NCBI GenBank assembly: GCA_945950065.1
Contig: CAMFGQ010000063.1
Span: 1-7,943 of the forward strand
From: an uncultured Clostridia bacterium
GTDB taxonomy: Bacteria > Bacillota > Clostridia > Peptostreptococcales > Acidaminobacteraceae
Direction: 5' to 3'
DNA: 7,943 nucleotides
The notes below the pieces were generated by a model. That model had not been told where the DNA came from. It worked only from the letters and a program-made list of their open reading frames with translations, and made no database searches. A program made the position numbers and the translations under genes. This document shows, in pieces, positions 1 to 6,865 of the stretch (positions are counted from its first letter, which is position 1; the number at the start of each line of letters is the position of its first letter).

Positions 1-700
1 CTTTAGCAGCTTGCAGATACCGCTTTGATTCTTCTAGTTCGAAGACATTTTTCTCTGTAAAGATATCGGCAAAGTCAACTAGGTCTTTGACCCTTGGTAA
101 CATGATCTCGCACTGGAAGTCCATAAACTCCTCTTGCCTATCCTTGTATTCTCTGGGGAGGGCATGGGGACCCATATAGGTCAGAGCGATGTCCATGGGA
201 TGGTCTTCTTTTAGCTTAGCCATGACCTCTAGTTGTCTAAGTTCTGTCTCCTCATCTAGGCCATAGCCGCTTTTTCCTTCCACGGTTGTGATGCCCAAGG
301 ATAGAAATTGATTGAGTCGTTTTTCTCCTTGGCAGTAGAGTTCATCAAAGCTAGCGTTTCGCGTATGGTCTACGGTATATTGGATGCCTCCGCCGGCTTC
401 CATAATGTCCATGTAGCTGGCTCCTGCTCGGCGAAGGGCTGCCTCTTTGGCACGACTTCCTCCAAAGATAAAATGAGTATGGCTATCGACAAAGCCTGGA
501 GTAACCAGTTTCCCTTGACAGTCATAGCCAGATTTTTTCTCTTCCTCTGAAAGCTGGTCCATAGGGAGAATCTCCACAATGCGCTCTCCCTCAATACGAA
601 GGGCCACATTATGCAGCACAAGGGGTTCAGCCATGGCCTTACCCCTTTGTGCAGTCTTTCCTTGAAATGTTACCAGCTCTCCAATATTGGTGAGCAGCAT
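1..700 (-). CDS. hutI: Imidazolonepropionase (HutI), N-terminal 233 residues, cut by the window edge
   Basis: HutI is a cytosolic metal-dependent amidohydrolase that opens 4-imidazolone-5-propanoate to N-formimino-L-glutamate, the third step of histidine breakdown. The visible part starts MLLTNIGELVT and carries family marks in order: the metal-binding DSHTH (H74, H76), FGGSRAKE with R83, GASY (93-96), the glycine run GGGI (103-106), GITTVEGKSGYGLD around 137-149 and MGPHALP with H179. These line up with the substrate and metal residues known for the Bacillus enzyme. The family is about 415 residues, so just over half is present. The ATG lies 2 bp after the ftcD stop and has only a weak upstream GGA, so translation is probably coupled to ftcD. 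The frame is open to base 1, so nothing suggests a broken gene. The identification is secure; only the C-terminal half is unseen. Confidence 0.95.
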   Translation of the reverse strand, partial: MLLTNIGELVTFQGKTAQRGKAMAEPLVLHNVALRIEGERIVEILPMDQLSEEEKKSGYDCQGKLVTPGFVDSHTHFIFGGSRAKEAALRRAGASYMDIMEAGGGIQYTVDHTRNASFDELYCQGEKRLNQFLSLGITTVEGKSGYGLDEETELRQLEVMAKLKEDHPMDIALTYMGPHALPREYKDRQEEFMDFQCEIMLPRVKDLVDFADIFTEKNVFELEESKRYLQAAK

Positions 701-702
701 GT

Positions 703-1596
703 CTATTCCATGATCTTGGCTTCAAGGACCTGATCCATACTGAATCCTTCAGTACGCAGATACCAAGAAGCTGTGTCCACCATGGCTGCCATGGGAACCA
801 GTCCAATGATTTCACTTCCTACGACATTGACGCCGTAGCGTGAAGCTTCGAGTTTAATGAGTTCAAAGACACGATGAATCGGTGTCTTTTCAAAGTTCGT
901 TAGATTCATGGAGACCTGAACTTGACCACGGTCTTCTAGTGCTACACCCATTCCTTTTACAAAACGAAGTCCACCACTGATGTGTCGAACATTTCTTGCA
1001 ATGGTATCAGCAATTTCTAGTTTATCCGTATCCAGGTTCACGTTGTAGGCAACCAAGAAAGGACGGGCACCAACTGCCATAATTCCAAAACTCTCATGTA
1101 CATCATCACCAAAGTCGGGTTTAAAGCGAGGGTCTTGTACTTTTTCCTTCATGCCTTCAAACTGTCCCTTGCGAAGTGTGGCTAAGTTCTTGCGATAAGT
1201 TTCTGAAGCTGACTCTTCATAAAGGAAAATGGGAATCTCCAGTTTTTCATGGAGTTCCTTGGCCAGTTCTTTACTGAACTCCACGGTTTCTTCCATGGTG
1301 ATGCCTCGAATGGGAACAAAAGGCATGACATCCACTGCTCCCATACGGGGATGCTGTCCTTCATGTTGACGTAGGTCAATACGTTTTTTTGCTTCAGCTA
1401 CAAAGTTCACCAGATGTTCTTTTAAAGCCTGGGGAGAACCAACTAAGGTAACCACTGTACGGTTATGGTCTTTATCAGAACTATAGTCAAGAAGTTTAAG
1501 ACCTTCTTTTCCACGTACAGTATCCAAAATGGCTTCAATGGTCTCCTGATTTCTTCCTTCACTAAAGTTAGGAATACACTCTAACATTGCACTCAC
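703..1596 (-). CDS. ftcD: Glutamate formimidoyltransferase (stand-alone FtcD transferase)
   Basis: This enzyme moves the formimino group of N-formimino-L-glutamate to tetrahydrofolate, giving glutamate and 5-formimino-THF, the exit of histidine degradation into the one-carbon pool. The 297-residue protein begins VSAMLECIPNFSEG, has DHNRT (43-47) and the signature QHPRMGAVDVMPF, in which H82 aligns with the catalytic His82 of the mammalian bifunctional enzyme. Only the transferase part is present; the cyclodeaminase fused to it in animals is absent, so a separate FchA-type enzyme is expected. I chose the GTG at 1596: GAGGAG lies 8 bp upstream, and the GTGA overlaps the hutU TGA stop by 4 bp. 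A GTG at 1605 would sit almost on the ribosome site, and the ATG at 1587 is about 17 bp from it. It sits between hutU and hutI, in one transcription unit. Confidence 0.95.
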   Translation of the reverse strand: MSAMLECIPNFSEGRNQETIEAILDTVRGKEGLKLLDYSSDKDHNRTVVTLVGSPQALKEHLVNFVAEAKKRIDLRQHEGQHPRMGAVDVMPFVPIRGITMEETVEFSKELAKELHEKLEIPIFLYEESASETYRKNLATLRKGQFEGMKEKVQDPRFKPDFGDDVHESFGIMAVGARPFLVAYNVNLDTDKLEIADTIARNVRHISGGLRFVKGMGVALEDRGQVQVSMNLTNFEKTPIHRVFELIKLEASRYGVNVVGSEIIGLVPMAAMVDTASWYLRTEGFSMDQVLEAKIME

Positions 1597-3563
1597 GAAA
1601 TACACTCCTCTATGATTGCCTCATCAACAAGATAAGGTAGGGTAACTTCTCCACGTTTTTCTTGATTGAATTCTTCTACAGTTTCCATGGCATGTTCATT
1701 TCTTGCCCAACCACGTCGCGCAACACCTACCATGACGTCCCAGCTTAGAGCTGAACGAATGATGTCATCCACGCGTTCACTGCCATCCAGCACTAGGCCA
1801 AAACCACCATTGATGGATTTTCCGATGCCCACGCCTCCACCATTGTGAAGGGCAATCATGGTCATACCGCGTGCTGCATTGCCTGCATAGCTCTGTGTAG
1901 CCATTTCAGCCATGACTTTGGAGCCATCATAAATGTTAGATGTTTCTCTAAAGGGGGAATCGGTTCCGCCTGTATCATGATGGTCACGACCAAGCATAAC
2001 AGGACCAATCTTTCCTTCTCGAATCAGTTCATTAAAGCGAAGGGCAATGTTGACACGACCCACTTCATCACTGTAGAGAATTCTTGCCTGGGTACCCACA
2101 ACAAGGCCATTCTTCTTTGCATCACGAATCCAGATCCAGTTATCAAGATCTTGATAGCGACGATCTTTATCGATCATCTCCATGGCTGCCTGATCTGTGG
2201 CATCTAGATCCTCTTCTTTTCCAGAGAGGCATACCCATCTAAAGGGGCCATAGCCATAGTCAAAGAGCAGGGGTCCCATGATGTCTTCTACATAGGAAGG
2301 CCAGATGAAGCCATCCATTTCGTTTTGTTGATTCTTACAAATCTCCACTACGCCCGCATCATAGACAGCCTTCATAAAGGCATTACCATAATCGAAGAAA
2401 TAGGTGCCATCGGCACAGAGATCTTTGATGAGCTGGTAGTGCTGAACAAGACTCTCATCCACAAGCTTATTAAAGGTTTCTGGATCTTCTGCCAGCATCC
2501 TGGTGCGCTCCTCAAAGCTTGCACAGCCTACTGGGCAGTAACCCCCATCATAGGGTACATGACATGAAGTCTGGTCACTAAGAAGATCGACGTGAATCTT
2601 TTCATCGCGCAGATAGGCAAGAAGATTCACCACGTTGCCATGATAAGCAAGAGCACGTGGCTCACCTTTTTTCTGATACTCTAGAGCAAGATCCACAATG
2701 GTTTTCAGGTCATCACTAGATTCATCAATCCAGCCTTGATCAAGGCGTGTTTGAATACGGGACATGTCCACTTCAGCGATGATGCCTACTCCTCCTGCAA
2801 TCTTTACAGCCTTACCTTGGGCTCCACTCATGCCACCAAGACCACTGGTAACAAAAAGAACACCTGTGAGGTCTTGCTTATCTTCCAGTTTAAGTCTGGC
2901 TGCATTGAGCAGTGTATTGTAGGTACCATGAACAATGCCCTGTGGCCCAATATACATCATGCCACCTGCTGTCATTTGACCATAGTTGGCTACGCCAAGA
3001 GCTGCCGCATGATTCCAATCCTTTTGATTGTCATACATGCCAATCATGAGGCCGTTGGTAATGGTAAGTCGTGGTGCTCCCTCATGGGATTTAAAAATAC
3101 CAAGAGGATGCCCACTCATCAGTACAAGTGTTTCATCGGCTTGTAATTTAGCTAAGTACTGTTTCACCAGATGGTACTGCATCCAGTTTTGAAAAATGCG
3201 TCCACTTTCACCATAGGTCACCAGTTCATAGGGATAGAGGGCAACATCAAAGTCAAGATTGTTATCAATCATGACTTGAATGGCTTTAGCCTCGAGGATC
3301 TCACCAGGGTACTCATCTACAGGTAGTCCCTTGATGTTCCCTACTGGACGGAAGCGATAGCCGTAAATGCGGCCATGTTCTTCAAGCTCTTGATAAAACT
3401 CCTTGGCCATTTCTTGATGAAATTTCTCAGGAATGTAGCGAAGAGCATTTTTAACAGCAAGCTTTTTATCTTCAAGGCTTAGCTCTACACTACGCTTGGG
3501 CGCACGACGGATGCCTTCAATAAAGTCGGGATATTCAGGTAAAGCATCAAATTGAAGCGTCAC
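1593..3563 (-). CDS. hutU: Urocanate hydratase (urocanase), long form
   Basis: HutU adds water across urocanate to give 4-imidazolone-5-propanoate, using tightly bound NAD+ as an electrophile; it is cytosolic. At 656 residues it is about 100 longer than the well-studied Pseudomonas and Bacillus enzymes (about 555) and fits the longer form of the family. Visible marks are GLGGMSGAQ (241-249, NAD-binding glycine loop), DQTSCHVPYDGG (330-341), GPFRWVCLSG with C445 (perhaps equivalent to the active-site Cys of the short form), GRDHHDTGGTDSPFRETSN (525-543) and the glycine-rich stretch at 574-582. The start is GTG at 3563, preceded by AAGGAGG with a short 4-nt gap; that site shares two bases with the tdh stop codon. 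An ATG two bases earlier is followed at once by TGA and cannot be the start. It overlaps ftcD by 4 bp. Confidence 0.96.
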   Translation of the reverse strand: MTLQFDALPEYPDFIEGIRRAPKRSVELSLEDKKLAVKNALRYIPEKFHQEMAKEFYQELEEHGRIYGYRFRPVGNIKGLPVDEYPGEILEAKAIQVMIDNNLDFDVALYPYELVTYGESGRIFQNWMQYHLVKQYLAKLQADETLVLMSGHPLGIFKSHEGAPRLTITNGLMIGMYDNQKDWNHAAALGVANYGQMTAGGMMYIGPQGIVHGTYNTLLNAARLKLEDKQDLTGVLFVTSGLGGMSGAQGKAVKIAGGVGIIAEVDMSRIQTRLDQGWIDESSDDLKTIVDLALEYQKKGEPRALAYHGNVVNLLAYLRDEKIHVDLLSDQTSCHVPYDGGYCPVGCASFEERTRMLAEDPETFNKLVDESLVQHYQLIKDLCADGTYFFDYGNAFMKAVYDAGVVEICKNQQNEMDGFIWPSYVEDIMGPLLFDYGYGPFRWVCLSGKEEDLDATDQAAMEMIDKDRRYQDLDNWIWIRDAKKNGLVVGTQARILYSDEVGRVNIALRFNELIREGKIGPVMLGRDHHDTGGTDSPFRETSNIYDGSKVMAEMATQSYAGNAARGMTMIALHNGGGVGIGKSINGGFGLVLDGSERVDDIIRSALSWDVMVGVARRGWARNEHAMETVEEFNQEKRGEVTLPYLVDEAIIEECIS

Positions 3564-3572
3564 ATTTCCTCC

Positions 3573-4511
3573 TTATTTCTTAGCCAGTTTCTCTAACATA
3601 TCTTTAGTCATGGCATCAAGATCGTATTTAGGATCAAAGCCCCACTGCTCTTTTGCAGCACTGATGTCCATGCGATCTGGCCATGAATCTGCAATGGCTT
3701 GACGTACAGGATCTACATCATAGTCCATGGTAAAGTCAGGAATGTATTTTTGAATGCTGGCTTTAATTTCTTCTGGTTCAAAGCTCATACCAGAAACATT
3801 AAAGGCATTGCGATCAATCAGTTTATCTGGATCAGCTTCCATCAGGTCAAGAATACAGTCTACAGCATCAGGCATATACATCATATCCATATAGGTTCCT
3901 TTGCCGATAAAGGAGGTATAGCTACCTTTTTCCAAAGCATCATAATAGATATGCACTGCATAGTCGGTTGTTCCTCCACCAGGAAGTGCTTTGTAGGAAA
4001 TCAGCCCAGGGAAACGAACACCACGAGTATCAACGCCAAAACGCTTAAAGTAGTAATCACAGAGTAATTCTCCTGCAACCTTACTTACACCGTAGGCAGT
4101 GGTTGGACGTTGTAGGGTAACTTGGGGTGTGTCCATTTTAGGAGTACTAGGACCAAAGGCACCAATGGAACTAGGTACAAAGAGTGCTGTATCAAGCTCT
4201 CTTGCAATCTCTAGGGAATTGTAGAGGCCATTGACATTGATGTCCCAGAGCAGTTGAGGATTGTCTTCACCCACTGCAGAAAGAACAGCAGCTAAATGTA
4301 GGATTGTGTCAGCTTTAAAGTCTTTCGCTAACTCATAAAAACGCTTTCCGTCAGTTACATCTAGAGACTCATAATGTGTCCCTGCCCAATTGTCTGGTCG
4401 AGCTCTTCGTGAACAAGATAGAATGTTGTCATCACCGTAGACTTCCATCAGTTTATCAACGAGATCGGTTCCAATTTGGCCTGTGGCTCCAGTTACAAGA
4501 ATTCTTTTCAT
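3573..4511 (-). CDS. tdh: L-threonine 3-dehydrogenase, short-chain (SDR) type
   Basis: This NAD-dependent enzyme of the extended SDR family oxidises L-threonine to 2-amino-3-ketobutyrate, which a CoA ligase (Kbl) normally splits into glycine and acetyl-CoA. The 312 residues are full length. The Rossmann glycine motif GATGQIG is at 8-14, and the catalytic set is S114/S115 in PSSIGAFGP plus Y140 and K144 of YGVSK. The segments RFPGLISYKALPGGGTTDYA (167-186), YMDMMYMPDA (207-216), GMSFEPEEI and RQAIADSWPDRMD are typical of SDR threonine dehydrogenases rather than of sugar epimerases, the main alternative. It is unrelated to the zinc-containing Tdh of E. coli. AAAGGAG lies 7 bp before the ATG. 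It begins 17 bp after asnS and ends 9 bp before hutU. No kbl gene is adjacent. Confidence 0.88.
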   Translation of the reverse strand: MKRILVTGATGQIGTDLVDKLMEVYGDDNILSCSRRARPDNWAGTHYESLDVTDGKRFYELAKDFKADTILHLAAVLSAVGEDNPQLLWDINVNGLYNSLEIARELDTALFVPSSIGAFGPSTPKMDTPQVTLQRPTTAYGVSKVAGELLCDYYFKRFGVDTRGVRFPGLISYKALPGGGTTDYAVHIYYDALEKGSYTSFIGKGTYMDMMYMPDAVDCILDLMEADPDKLIDRNAFNVSGMSFEPEEIKASIQKYIPDFTMDYDVDPVRQAIADSWPDRMDISAAKEQWGFDPKYDLDAMTKDMLEKLAKK

Positions 4512-4528
4512 GCTTTAACTCCTTTTAA

Positions 4529-5917
4529 TTAAAAATCAGCATTGCCTGGCGTGCGCGGATAGGGAATGACGTCCCTGATGTTGCTCATGCCGGTTATATA
4601 TTGAACAGCACGCTCAAAACCCAGACCATAGCCTGAGTGAACAGCTGAACCATATCGTCGTAGATCTAAATACCATCTGTAGTTTTCAACGTCCATGTTG
4701 CGATCTTCTAAGGTTTTTAGTAGCTTCCCATAATCATCTTCTCTTTGGGATCCACCAATGATTTCACCAACTCCTGGAACAAGAAGATCCATAGCCCTTA
4801 CGGTTTTACCATCTGGATTTTGCTTCATGTAGAAGGCTTTAATCTCAGCAGGGTAGTCGGTAACAAAAACAGGCTTCCCAAAGTGTTCTTCAGCTAAATA
4901 GCGCTCATGTTCTGTTTGTAGGTCACAGCCCCACTCTACTGGATAGGAGAATTCCTTTCCGCTTTTTTGAAGAAGCTCAATGGCTTCAGTATAGGTGATG
5001 CGTCCAAAGGGCTCACGCAGAATCAGTTCAAGACGCTCTAAAAGACCCTTTTGCACAAAGCGGTTAAAGAAGTCCATTTCTTGGGGAGCATGCTCCAAGA
5101 CATACTGCACCATATACTTCATCATGGCTTCAGCCACTTCCATGTTGCACTCTAGATCACAGAAAGCCATTTCTGGTTCTATCATCCAGAACTCAGAAGC
5201 ATGACGTGCTGTGTTGGAATTCTCCGAACGGAAGGTAGGACCAAAGGTATAGACATTGCCGAAGGTCAGGGCAAAAGGCTCGACAGCCAGTTGGCCTGAA
5301 ACCGTCAAATAGGTATCCTTACCAAAGAAATCTTTTTTGGGATCATGTTTACCATGTTCATCCTTTGGAAAATCATCAAAGTCCAATGTCGTAACACGGA
5401 ATAACTCTCCTGCACCTTCTGCATCGGTCCCCGTAATTAGTGGTGTGTGTACATAGACAAAACCACGCTCTTGGAAAAACTGGTGAATGGCATGGCTAAG
5501 TAAACTCCTCACGCGAAAGACAGCCATAAAGGTGTTTGTGCGAGGGCGTAGATGAAGAATGGTTCTTAAAAACTCAAGACTATGGCGCTTTGTCTGCAAA
5601 GGATAGTCTTTATCCGCTTCAAAAAGAACTTGAATGGCATAGGCGTGAATTTCAAAGTCTTGTTTTGCACCGGGAGTTAACACAACCTTTCCCTCCACTT
5701 GAATGCAAGACATAATCCCTAAGTGATCCAGTTCATTAAAGTTTGGAAGCTCTCGATCAAAGACAATCTGTATGCGCTCAAACATACTGCCATCACTCAG
5801 TTCAATGAAACCTACATTGGAACTGGTTCTCTTTTGTTTTACCCAGCCCTGTAGAAGGACATCCTTGCCTTCATAGGCCGAGTAGCTTTCATAAAGCTCT
5901 TTACATTTTAGTTTCAT
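4529..5917 (-). CDS. asnS: Asparaginyl-tRNA synthetase
   Basis: AsnRS charges tRNA-Asn with asparagine using ATP, in the cytosol. The 462 residues are full length. The N-terminal OB-fold anticodon-binding domain is at about 15-105 (GWVKQKRTSSNVGFIEL). The class II catalytic core follows: the motif 1 region ERGFVYVHTPLITGTDAEGAG (150-170), SGQLAVEPF (207-215), motif 2 FRSENSNTARHASEF (229-243) and motif 3 GYGLGFERAVQYITG (429-443). The Asn-type sequence after motif 2 (WMIEPEMAF) separates it from AspRS. AAGGAG lies 8 bp before the ATG. A T-box leader with Asn specifier codons precedes it, which confirms the assignment independently. No terminator hairpin is visible in the 17 bp before tdh, so this gene probably heads the catabolic operon, unless a promoter lies inside its 3' end. 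Confidence 0.97.
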   Translation of the reverse strand: MKLKCKELYESYSAYEGKDVLLQGWVKQKRTSSNVGFIELSDGSMFERIQIVFDRELPNFNELDHLGIMSCIQVEGKVVLTPGAKQDFEIHAYAIQVLFEADKDYPLQTKRHSLEFLRTILHLRPRTNTFMAVFRVRSLLSHAIHQFFQERGFVYVHTPLITGTDAEGAGELFRVTTLDFDDFPKDEHGKHDPKKDFFGKDTYLTVSGQLAVEPFALTFGNVYTFGPTFRSENSNTARHASEFWMIEPEMAFCDLECNMEVAEAMMKYMVQYVLEHAPQEMDFFNRFVQKGLLERLELILREPFGRITYTEAIELLQKSGKEFSYPVEWGCDLQTEHERYLAEEHFGKPVFVTDYPAEIKAFYMKQNPDGKTVRAMDLLVPGVGEIIGGSQREDDYGKLLKTLEDRNMDVENYRWYLDLRRYGSAVHSGYGLGFERAVQYITGMSNIRDVIPYPRTPGNADF

Positions 5918-5933
5918 CCTGTGTCTCCTTTAC

Positions 5934-5957
5934 AAAAAAAGGCCCTTCATCCAAGGG
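5934..5957 (-). terminator. T-box attenuator terminator
   Basis: On the minus strand CCCTT (5957-5953) pairs with AAGGG (5947-5943) around a 5-nt loop, followed by CC and seven T (5940-5934), just before the asnS ribosome site. GGCTTTT (5967-5961) could also pair with AAGGGCC using two G-U pairs. The outer strand overlaps the end of the T-box antiterminator sequence, as required for mutually exclusive folding. The local stem is short, so termination may be leaky. Confidence 0.75.
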
Positions 5958-6117
5958 ACGAAAAGCCGTGGTACCACCCTAATTCTAACTCAAACTGCGA
6001 TAAGGAGCAGACCCTGCGGACTCCTGGTTGTTCTTCACAGATTTCTCTCCACCGGGCTTTCACCATCTCCGGCTCGCTACAGGTTTAAAATAAGCTACTC
6101 CTCCACTCATCGTCCAG
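5934..6117 (-). promoter_or_regulatory. T-box leader of asnS with Asn (AAC) specifier
   Basis: The canonical T-box sequence AGGGTGGTACCACG reads on the minus strand at 5980-5967. Upstream, Stem I is visible: GGAC (6115-6112) pairs with GTCC (6021-6018), TGG pairs with CCA, the AGTA motif is at about 6099-6096, and a GGTGAAAGCC-like apical segment follows. The specifier-loop side reads GAAGAACAACCA, so the triplets at 6032-6030 and 6029-6027 are both AAC (Asn). A small GCAG/CTGC hairpin lies between Stem I and the antiterminator. By family knowledge, uncharged tRNA-Asn pairs with the specifier and the UGGU bulge, stabilises the antiterminator and allows transcription into asnS. Confidence 0.93.
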
Positions 6118-6122
6118 TTTAA

Positions 6123-6151
6123 AGTATACCTATCAAAGGGCTTAAAGTCAA
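6123..6151 (-). promoter_or_regulatory. Sigma-A-type promoter of the asnS transcript
   Basis: TTGACT (6151-6146) and TATACT (6128-6123) are separated by exactly 17 bp, each one base from the vegetative consensus. Transcription would start near 6116, right at the base of T-box Stem I. The next visible promoter-like sequence for the operon is not obvious, so this may serve asnS, tdh and the hut genes. Confidence 0.85.
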
Positions 6152-6295
6152 CGAAAGGAGAAGGATCTTTCCTCACAAAACTGCATTGATTCCATGGACT
6201 TCTTGGCAATCTTCATCAGAAGGACTTTTTCTGTGAAGTTGCCTTCATCTTTACAGATATCCTTGATAAAGCCTGATACAAGTAAGCGTAACATT

Positions 6296-6322
6296 AAAAA
6301 AAGGATAAGACACGCTTATCCT
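6296..6322 (-). terminator. Intrinsic terminator of the DtxR-family gene
   Basis: On the minus strand, AGGATAAG (6322-6315) and CTTATCCT (6309-6302) form an 8-bp stem with a 5-nt loop, running into seven T (6302-6296). It starts 4 bp past the TAG stop and separates the regulator from asnS. Confidence 0.88.
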
Positions 6323-6325
6323 ATC

Positions 6326-6697
6326 CTAATCATTTAGCTTAATAAAGGCTTTGAGTTTATTAAAACTTTCATCACTGATAGCATGCTCCAACTGGCATGC
6401 ATCCTCTTCTGCTCGCTCAGCATCGACTCCTGAAGCTTCTAGGAGGCGCACAAAAAACATATGCTTCTCATAGATGTTTTTCGCCATTTCCAGTCCCTCT
6501 TCTAAGAGGTGAATACAGTTCTTTTTATCTACAACAATCAGTCCCTCAGCAGCCATCTTTTTAAGAGCGATGCTTACAGAGGGTTTACTTAGTTCCAATT
6601 GATGGACGACATCAATGGCACGAATACAGTCTTGTTCCAGCGAAAGCATATAGATTGCTTCTAAATAATTCTCGGTTGAATCCAAAATTTGATGCAT
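6326..6697 (-). CDS. DtxR/MntR-family metal-dependent transcriptional regulator
   Basis: The 123-residue protein has the family layout: STENYLEAIYML (7-18), a winged helix-turn-helix with recognition helix LSKPSVSIALKKM (36-48) and wing (about 50-65), then the dimerisation and metal-binding helices YEKHMFFVRLLEASGV and DACQLEHAISDESF. The C-terminal SH3-like domain of DtxR is absent, as in MntR. Candidate metal ligands are E13, H79, C101, E104 and H105. C101 matches DtxR Cys102 (MntR has Glu99), while N10 replaces DtxR Met10 or MntR Asp8, so Fe versus Mn preference cannot be called. GGAGG lies 7 bp before the ATG. It has its own promoter and terminator and no transporter beside it, so targets are probably elsewhere, with likely autoregulation. 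Family assignment is firm; metal and targets are open. Confidence 0.9.
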   Translation of the reverse strand: MHQILDSTENYLEAIYMLSLEQDCIRAIDVVHQLELSKPSVSIALKKMAAEGLIVVDKKNCIHLLEEGLEMAKNIYEKHMFFVRLLEASGVDAERAEEDACQLEHAISDESFNKLKAFIKLND

Positions 6698-6732
6698 CCT
6701 TATTCCTCCACGATATGATCTAAATCCTTATT

Positions 6733-6762
6733 AGTATACCACAGTCTAGGAAGGTTTAACAA
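6733..6762 (-). promoter_or_regulatory. Extended -10 promoter of the DtxR-family gene
   Basis: TATACT (6738-6733) is preceded directly by TGG, an extended -10 (TGn) element. TTGTTA (6762-6757) is an acceptable -35 at 18 bp spacing. The ribosome site GGAGG follows about 20 bp downstream. Confidence 0.7.
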
Positions 6763-6776
6763 AACTTACCTAAACT
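6743..6776. promoter_or_regulatory. Imperfect palindrome over the -35, candidate regulator operator
   Basis: Outer arms AGTTTAGG and CCTAGACT match in 7 of 8 positions, and inner arms add further pairs, giving about 12 of 17 symmetric positions over 34 bp. The left arm, read on the minus strand, contains TTAGGTAAG, close to the TTAGGTTAG half-site known for DtxR. It covers the -35 and most of the spacer of the regulator's own promoter, where binding would block RNA polymerase. Autoregulation is an inference. Confidence 0.4.
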
Positions 6777-6830
6777 TCACCCTTTATTAGCTAATCCGTC
6801 TCAAATTTACCTCTTTTTTTGACGCAAATA

Positions 6831-6859
6831 AGGACAAAAAAGTGAAACTATGCTATACT
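6831..6859 (+). promoter_or_regulatory. Extended -10 promoter for the structured RNA and cobB unit
   Basis: TATACT (6854-6859) is directly preceded by TGC (extended -10). AGGACA (6831-6836) is a 4-of-6 -35 at 17 bp. The predicted start near 6866 is immediately before the 5' arm of the RNA closing stem. A better-looking TTGACG at 6820-6825 lies 28 bp from the -10, too far to act with it. Confidence 0.72.
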
Positions 6860-6865
6860 ATACAT

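Noticed and set aside
308..621. Open frames of about 80 codons on both strands inside hutI
   Set aside because: They lie over the conserved HutI frame, have no family likeness and no ribosome sites; they are shadows.
3560..3565. ATGTGA at the hutU start, an ATG followed at once by a stop
   Set aside because: Could look like a minimal regulatory frame, but it arises because A and T precede the GTG start; there is no other evidence.
1845..4067. Several plus-strand open frames of 80-136 codons opposite hutU and tdh
   Set aside because: They mirror the strongly supported minus-strand genes and show no recognisable domains.
4512..4528. AT-rich palindrome TTTTAATTAAAA between asnS and tdh as a terminator
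   Set aside because: It is made only of A and T, has no GC stem or T-tract after it, and contains the tdh ribosome site.
6820..6859. TTGACG as the -35 of the structured RNA promoter
   Set aside because: The distance to TATACT is 28 bp; the extended -10 with AGGACA at 17 bp fits better.
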